Below are positions 4,208 through 7,630 of a stretch of 7,630 nucleotides of DNA, piece after piece; within the stretch, counting starts at the first letter, position 1, and each line of letters opens with the position of its first letter. A model generated the notes under the pieces. That model made no database searches, was not told the DNA's origin, and saw nothing but the letters and a program-made list of their open reading frames with translations. Both the position numbers and the translations under genes were made by a program. The DNA comes from CAZMNF01 sp964567595 (lineage in GTDB: Bacteria > Bipolaricaulota > Bipolaricaulia > RBG-16-55-9): positions 1 through 7,630 of the forward strand of contig CAZMNF010000064.1 of assembly GCA_964567595.1 (NCBI GenBank), given 5' to 3'.

Positions 4208-5787
4208 ACCATCGCTCGGTCGCGGACCTGCTCTTGGACGGGTTCGTCATCCTGTTGCTGGCGATCGGCGTGCTCGGGACGCTCGCAGTCGTCGTCACGC
4301 CGCTATCGGGCCAGCCGGTCGATCCGCTCTCCGGGACCGAACCGAGCCCCGTCTGGTACTTCCTCCCGTTCTACGCGCTGGATCAGCTGCTGCCCGTGGG
4401 GGCGGGACTGTTGGTGGTGGCCGCGCTGTTTCTGGGGCTGCTCGCCGTGCCGATCTTGGATCGTGCCACCGGACGTTCGCGGCACTTGACGCTCGTCGTC
4501 GGCGCCGGGGTGATCCTTCTGCTGGTCGCGCTCGGGGCCTTCGTCGCCTACGGGCAGGGCGTCCAAAGCCCGCCGCAAGAGGCCGTTCAGCCCCCCAGCC
4601 GACACATCGAGCCCTTGCCGCGCCAAGTGGCGCTACAGGAGAGCCAGTGCACCGTCTGTCACAGCGAGGTCAAGCCGGCGTACATGGGCAATCGCCACGC
4701 CGAAGCCGGCGTCACGTGCGTGCAGTGCCACGGCGGCGATCCGACGACGCTGGATGAGGATCAAGCCCACGCGACCGAGGCCGGCTATCGCGGGACGCCC
4801 TCCCGCCAGGACGAACCCCGACTGTGCGCGGGTTGCCATTCCGATCCGGAGCGCATGAAGCCCTACGGCATTGCCACGGATCAGTTCGAGAAGTACCTGA
4901 CCTCGAATCACGGGCAACGGTGGCAACAGGGCAACACCGACGTGGCCGTCTGCACCGATTGCCACTCGGCCCATCGAGTGCTGCCCACGTTTGACCCGCG
5001 CAGCCCCGTCTACAAGCTGAACATTCCCTCGACGTGCGCCCAGTGCCACAGCGATCCGCAGCGTATGGCCTCCTACGGGGTTGCCACGGACGTCGTCAGC
5101 GCCTACAGGGGCGGCGTCCACGGCGACGCGCTCTTGGAGGCGGGCAACGACAACTCGCCGAGCTGCGCCGACTGCCACGGCAGTCACGGCGCCTCCCCGC
5201 CGGGGGTTGCCACCCTGAGCGACGTCTGCGGCACGTGCCATCAAGTGGAGCGCGACTACGACGAAGCCAGTCCGCACGGGGACGTGACCGTCGAGAATAG
5301 ACGCCCCACGTGCGCGACGTGCCACGACAGCCACGACATCGCGTCCGTGGATCTCACCTCGCCGGAGCTGAGCCGGCACTTCGAGACCATGTGCGCCGAG
5401 TGCCATGCCGAGGGCTCCGAGGCGCTCAACGCCGGGCTCAAGCTGGCCACGCTGGTGGGCGGCACGCAGCGCGCGCTCGCCGACGCCCGCGAGGCGCTGG
5501 ATCGCGCCGACCGACGCGGCTTCGACGTCGAGCCCTATCGCTCCCGCATGACCGAGGCCCGAGCGTACCTCATCCAGGCGTTGCCCGTGCAGCACAGCAT
5601 GCGCGTGGAACGGGTCCAAGAGCTGACGCGACGCTCCCGCTCCATCGCCGCGTCGGTGCAGAGCCAAGCCCACGGGCTGTTGGGCGCGCAAGGGATTCGA
5701 CTCGTCGGCTTGGCGCTCGTCTGGGGCTTTTTGGCGCTCGGGCTGGTCGTGGCGCTCCTGTATCGCCGGGAGCGGCGGCAGAGGTGA
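4204..5787 (+). CDS. Subunit IV (cytochrome b C-terminal) fused to nonaheme cytochrome c
   Basis: A 527-residue fusion. Residues 1-118 resemble subunit IV of b6f/QcrC: three helices (about 8-33, 60-86, 94-116) and the Qo motif as PVWY (49-52) in TEPSPVWYFLPFY. After a Pro-rich linker, residues 149-401 hold nine CXXCH motifs, with Cys at 149, 172, 208, 250, 278, 321, 342, 370 and 397. A unit of about 70 residues is repeated at 208-277 and 278-341: CxxCHSDP-x-RM-x2-YG-x-ATD, then a Tyr, HG, GN, and C-x-DCH-x2-H. Residues 405-495 form a heme-free, probably helical segment, and a last helix (about 497-519) with an RRERRQR tail re-anchors the chain. Bacillus QcrC is the same fusion with one heme. 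The cytochrome part should take electrons from the Rieske centre on the outer face. GAGGAGGAGG lies 7 nt before the ATG. Confidence 0.93.
   Translation: MNHRSVADLLLDGFVILLLAIGVLGTLAVVVTPLSGQPVDPLSGTEPSPVWYFLPFYALDQLLPVGAGLLVVAALFLGLLAVPILDRATGRSRHLTLVVGAGVILLLVALGAFVAYGQGVQSPPQEAVQPPSRHIEPLPRQVALQESQCTVCHSEVKPAYMGNRHAEAGVTCVQCHGGDPTTLDEDQAHATEAGYRGTPSRQDEPRLCAGCHSDPERMKPYGIATDQFEKYLTSNHGQRWQQGNTDVAVCTDCHSAHRVLPTFDPRSPVYKLNIPSTCAQCHSDPQRMASYGVATDVVSAYRGGVHGDALLEAGNDNSPSCADCHGSHGASPPGVATLSDVCGTCHQVERDYDEASPHGDVTVENRRPTCATCHDSHDIASVDLTSPELSRHFETMCAECHAEGSEALNAGLKLATLVGGTQRALADAREALDRADRRGFDVEPYRSRMTEARAYLIQALPVQHSMRVERVQELTRRSRSIAASVQSQAHGLLGAQGIRLVGLALVWGFLALGLVVALLYRRERRQR
5781..5787 (+). promoter_or_regulatory. 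Ribosome binding site over the stop codon of the fusion gene
   Basis: GAGGTGA contains the TGA stop of the upstream gene and lies 5 nt before ATG 5793, supporting this start and close translational coupling. Confidence 0.6.
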
Positions 5788-5792
5788 GCTGA

Positions 5793-7630
5793 ATGCAGGT
5801 GCTCCGGCGCTGGCGACGGACGTCTTGGCTGCTGCGGCTGCTCTGGGTCGCGATTGTGGCGTTGCCGTTGGGGGTCGCCGCGCTGTTCCTCGGCATCGAA
5901 GTGAGCTCTCAGCCGCAATTCTGCGGGACGTGTCACGTCATGGCGCCGTACTACGAGTCCTGGCAGACGTCATCGCACAACGACGTCAAGTGCGTGGAGT
6001 GCCACATTCCGCCCGGCATCACCAACGAGCTCCACAAGAAGTTCGAGGCCTCATCCATGGTGGCCAGCTACTTCACCGGCACCTACGGCACCAAGCCCTG
6101 GGCGGAAGTCCCCGACGCCAGCTGCCTCCGCCCCGGGTGCCACGAACAGCGACTGTTGTCGGGTCGTGAGGTCTACGAGAGCGTGCTGTTCGATCACCAA
6201 GATCATCTGAGCGAGATGCGCCGCGGCAAGGAGCTGCGCTGCACCTCCTGCCACAGCCAGATCGTCCAAGGCGAGCACATCGCCGTCACGGAAAGCACCT
6301 GCTTCCTGTGCCACTTCAAGGACCAGGAAATCAATCAGGGCACCGCGACCTGCACGCTCTGCCACGAGGTGCCGGAGACGACGATCACCACGGGCGGCCT
6401 CGAGTTCGACCACGGCGACGTGGAGCGCTACGGCATGGACTGCGCCGACTGCCACGCCGACGTCGTGCAAGGCCAGGGCAACGTCCCGGAGAGCCGCTGC
6501 GTGAGCTGCCACAACAAACCCGACCGCTTAGCGCGCTACGCGGAGACGGAGTTCCTCCACGAAAAGCACGTCACCGACCACAAGGTCGAGTGCCTCCAGT
6601 GCCACAACGAGATCCAACACACCTCGCCCGAGCGGCTGGAGCACGCGGAGGGCAACTGTTCGACCTGCCACGCCGACGGCGGCCACTCCCCGCAGCGCGA
6701 TCTCTATGTGGGCCTCGGGGGCAAGGACGTCGAGCCGCGCGCGAGCAAGATGCACCTTGCGGGCGTCAGCTGCGAGAGCTGCCATATCATGGCGGAAGGC
6801 GACCGCAAGGTGGCGAGCTCGGTCAGTTGCATGTCCTGCCACGGCGCCAACTTCAAGCCCGTCTACCAGAACTGGACGCGCACCATGGCGCGTCGATTGG
6901 AGCAGCTCAAGGCGGAGCGCGAGCGCGTCGCCTCCCAAGTGCCCGCCAGCTCGGACGCCTATCAGCGGGCTAATGAGAACATCGACTTCGTCGAGCGAGC
7001 CCGGACGATCCATAATCCGCGCTACGCCTCCGACATCCTCAAGGGGGCCCACCAGGACCTGCGCCAAGCCCTGCAGAGCGCGAGCACCAGCGTCCCGACG
7101 GAGTTGAAGTCGCCCCCGTGGCCCCAGGTCGACTACGAGACCGACTGCATCGGCTGCCACCTGGACGCGGCGGGCCAGGTCGCCTCGACCGATCGCGGGC
7201 CGTTCCGGCACGAGACCCATGCGGCGGACGGACAGATCAACTGCGCGACGTGCCACCAGTCGGCTTCGTACCAACAGTCGAACCACGGCAACGTGACCCA
7301 GACGTGCGCGTCCTGTCATCCGGGCCAACGGACGATGGCACAGGCGTCGAGCGCCGACTGTCAGCGGTGCCACGCCGAGCCCCTCGAGGTCAGCTCGGAC
7401 GAGGCCCGGTTCTCGCACAGCGGCCACGTGCAAGACGCCGGGGTCGACTGCACCGAGTGTCACACGACCGTCCCCGAGACCGACCACCTGGAGCTCATGA
7501 ACCTCGCCCCCGAGGATGCCCTGCCATCGCTGGATCACGAGCTCTGCCAGGACTGCCACGACGGCGTGCCGCCGGTGGAGGGCTCGTCCGTGCAGCCGTG
7601 CCTCATGTGCCACCCCGATTTTGAGCGATA
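5793..7630 (+). CDS. NapC/NrfH-anchored cytochrome with 19 heme motifs, 3' partial
   Basis: At least 612 residues; the frame is open to the window edge, whose last two bases are TA, so a stop there is possible but not shown. One helix (about 12-35) after an Arg/Trp-rich start is an uncleaved anchor. Residues 44-154 match the NapC/NrfH tetraheme quinol dehydrogenase pattern: CGTCH-x-M (44-50), CVECH-x-PPG (67-74), a CX4CH motif (111-117) and CTSCH (150-154) followed by SQIVQGEH. CXXCH motifs follow with Cys at 170, 187, 217, 236, 267, 289, 327 and 346. A heme-free helical stretch (about 360-445) comes next, then seven more at 452, 484, 505, 523, 553, 585 and 603. That gives 18 CXXCH plus one CX4CH. 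It is the fourth gene of the Rieske operon. Geobacter ImcH is a smaller NapC-type relative used in electron export; a wire-like role here is inference. Confidence 0.9.
   Translation, partial: MQVLRRWRRTSWLLRLLWVAIVALPLGVAALFLGIEVSSQPQFCGTCHVMAPYYESWQTSSHNDVKCVECHIPPGITNELHKKFEASSMVASYFTGTYGTKPWAEVPDASCLRPGCHEQRLLSGREVYESVLFDHQDHLSEMRRGKELRCTSCHSQIVQGEHIAVTESTCFLCHFKDQEINQGTATCTLCHEVPETTITTGGLEFDHGDVERYGMDCADCHADVVQGQGNVPESRCVSCHNKPDRLARYAETEFLHEKHVTDHKVECLQCHNEIQHTSPERLEHAEGNCSTCHADGGHSPQRDLYVGLGGKDVEPRASKMHLAGVSCESCHIMAEGDRKVASSVSCMSCHGANFKPVYQNWTRTMARRLEQLKAERERVASQVPASSDAYQRANENIDFVERARTIHNPRYASDILKGAHQDLRQALQSASTSVPTELKSPPWPQVDYETDCIGCHLDAAGQVASTDRGPFRHETHAADGQINCATCHQSASYQQSNHGNVTQTCASCHPGQRTMAQASSADCQRCHAEPLEVSSDEARFSHSGHVQDAGVDCTECHTTVPETDHLELMNLAPEDALPSLDHELCQDCHDGVPPVEGSSVQPCLMCHPDFER

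Noticed and set aside
4633..5691. Long open frame (352 codons) on the minus strand opposite the nonaheme fusion
   Set aside because: It is the antisense of a strongly supported multiheme gene; in GC-rich DNA such frames arise from codon bias. It has no ribosome site and no recognisable domain.
6528..7613. Long open frame (361 codons) on the minus strand opposite the 19-heme gene
   Set aside because: Same reason: low-complexity His/Val/Leu/Ala/Arg product mirroring the heme codons of the plus strand.
7625..7630. Stop codon at the window end of the 19-heme gene
   Set aside because: Only TA of the last codon is present; TAA or TAG would stop, TAC or TAT would not, so the end cannot be called.
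1..7630. tRNA, rRNA, CRISPR array, insertion sequence or attachment site
   Set aside because: No cloverleaf, no spaced repeat array, no transposase and no terminal inverted repeats were seen.

Overview
The window is GC-rich, gene-dense bacterial DNA carrying two divergent gene sets around one control region at about 2786-3056. The rightward set is a quinol-oxidising cytochrome bc complex with an exceptional amount of c-type heme. The leftward set encodes a DoxX-family membrane protein, two Tat-exported proteins (one cut by the window edge) and an internally duplicated beta-domain protein. Tat export, a b6-type cytochrome b split into two genes, and long multiheme cytochromes point to a respiring bacterium. 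Features of the Rieske and cytochrome b proteins suggest a low-potential (menaquinone-type) chain. I cannot name the phylum.

Left half, minus strand, in transcription order: a DoxX-family four-helix protein (2785 to 2258); a small Tat-exported beta-rich protein (2141 to 1593) ending in a strong intrinsic terminator; a 480-residue IPT/TIG-like protein with an A-B-A-B domain layout (1491 to 49); and the first 44 nt of a gene whose product opens with a textbook twin-arginine motif (44 to 1).

Control region: five dyads of the form TGA-N6-TCA, the core of CRP/FNR-family sites, lie in two blocks, and within each block the centres are exactly 22 bp apart. The dyad nearest the rightward operon is centred 41.5 bp upstream of the start point implied by a TAACAT -10 element, which is class II activator geometry. 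The other block overlaps a likely DoxX promoter.

Right half, plus strand: Rieske protein, cytochrome b6-type subunit, a subunit IV fused to a nonaheme cytochrome c, then a NapC/NrfH-anchored cytochrome with 19 heme-binding motifs that is open at the window end. The first three genes overlap by 4 nt (ATGA) and the fourth follows after 5 nt. The order matches Bacillus qcrABC, where QcrC is subunit IV fused to a monoheme cytochrome c; here the single heme is replaced by nine. Together the operon encodes a [2Fe-2S] centre, two b hemes and 28 c-heme sites. The probable role is to take electrons from quinol and pass them along a periplasmic heme wire to a terminal acceptor or reductase not encoded here. 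That role is inference; the gene layout and motifs are read directly from the sequence.
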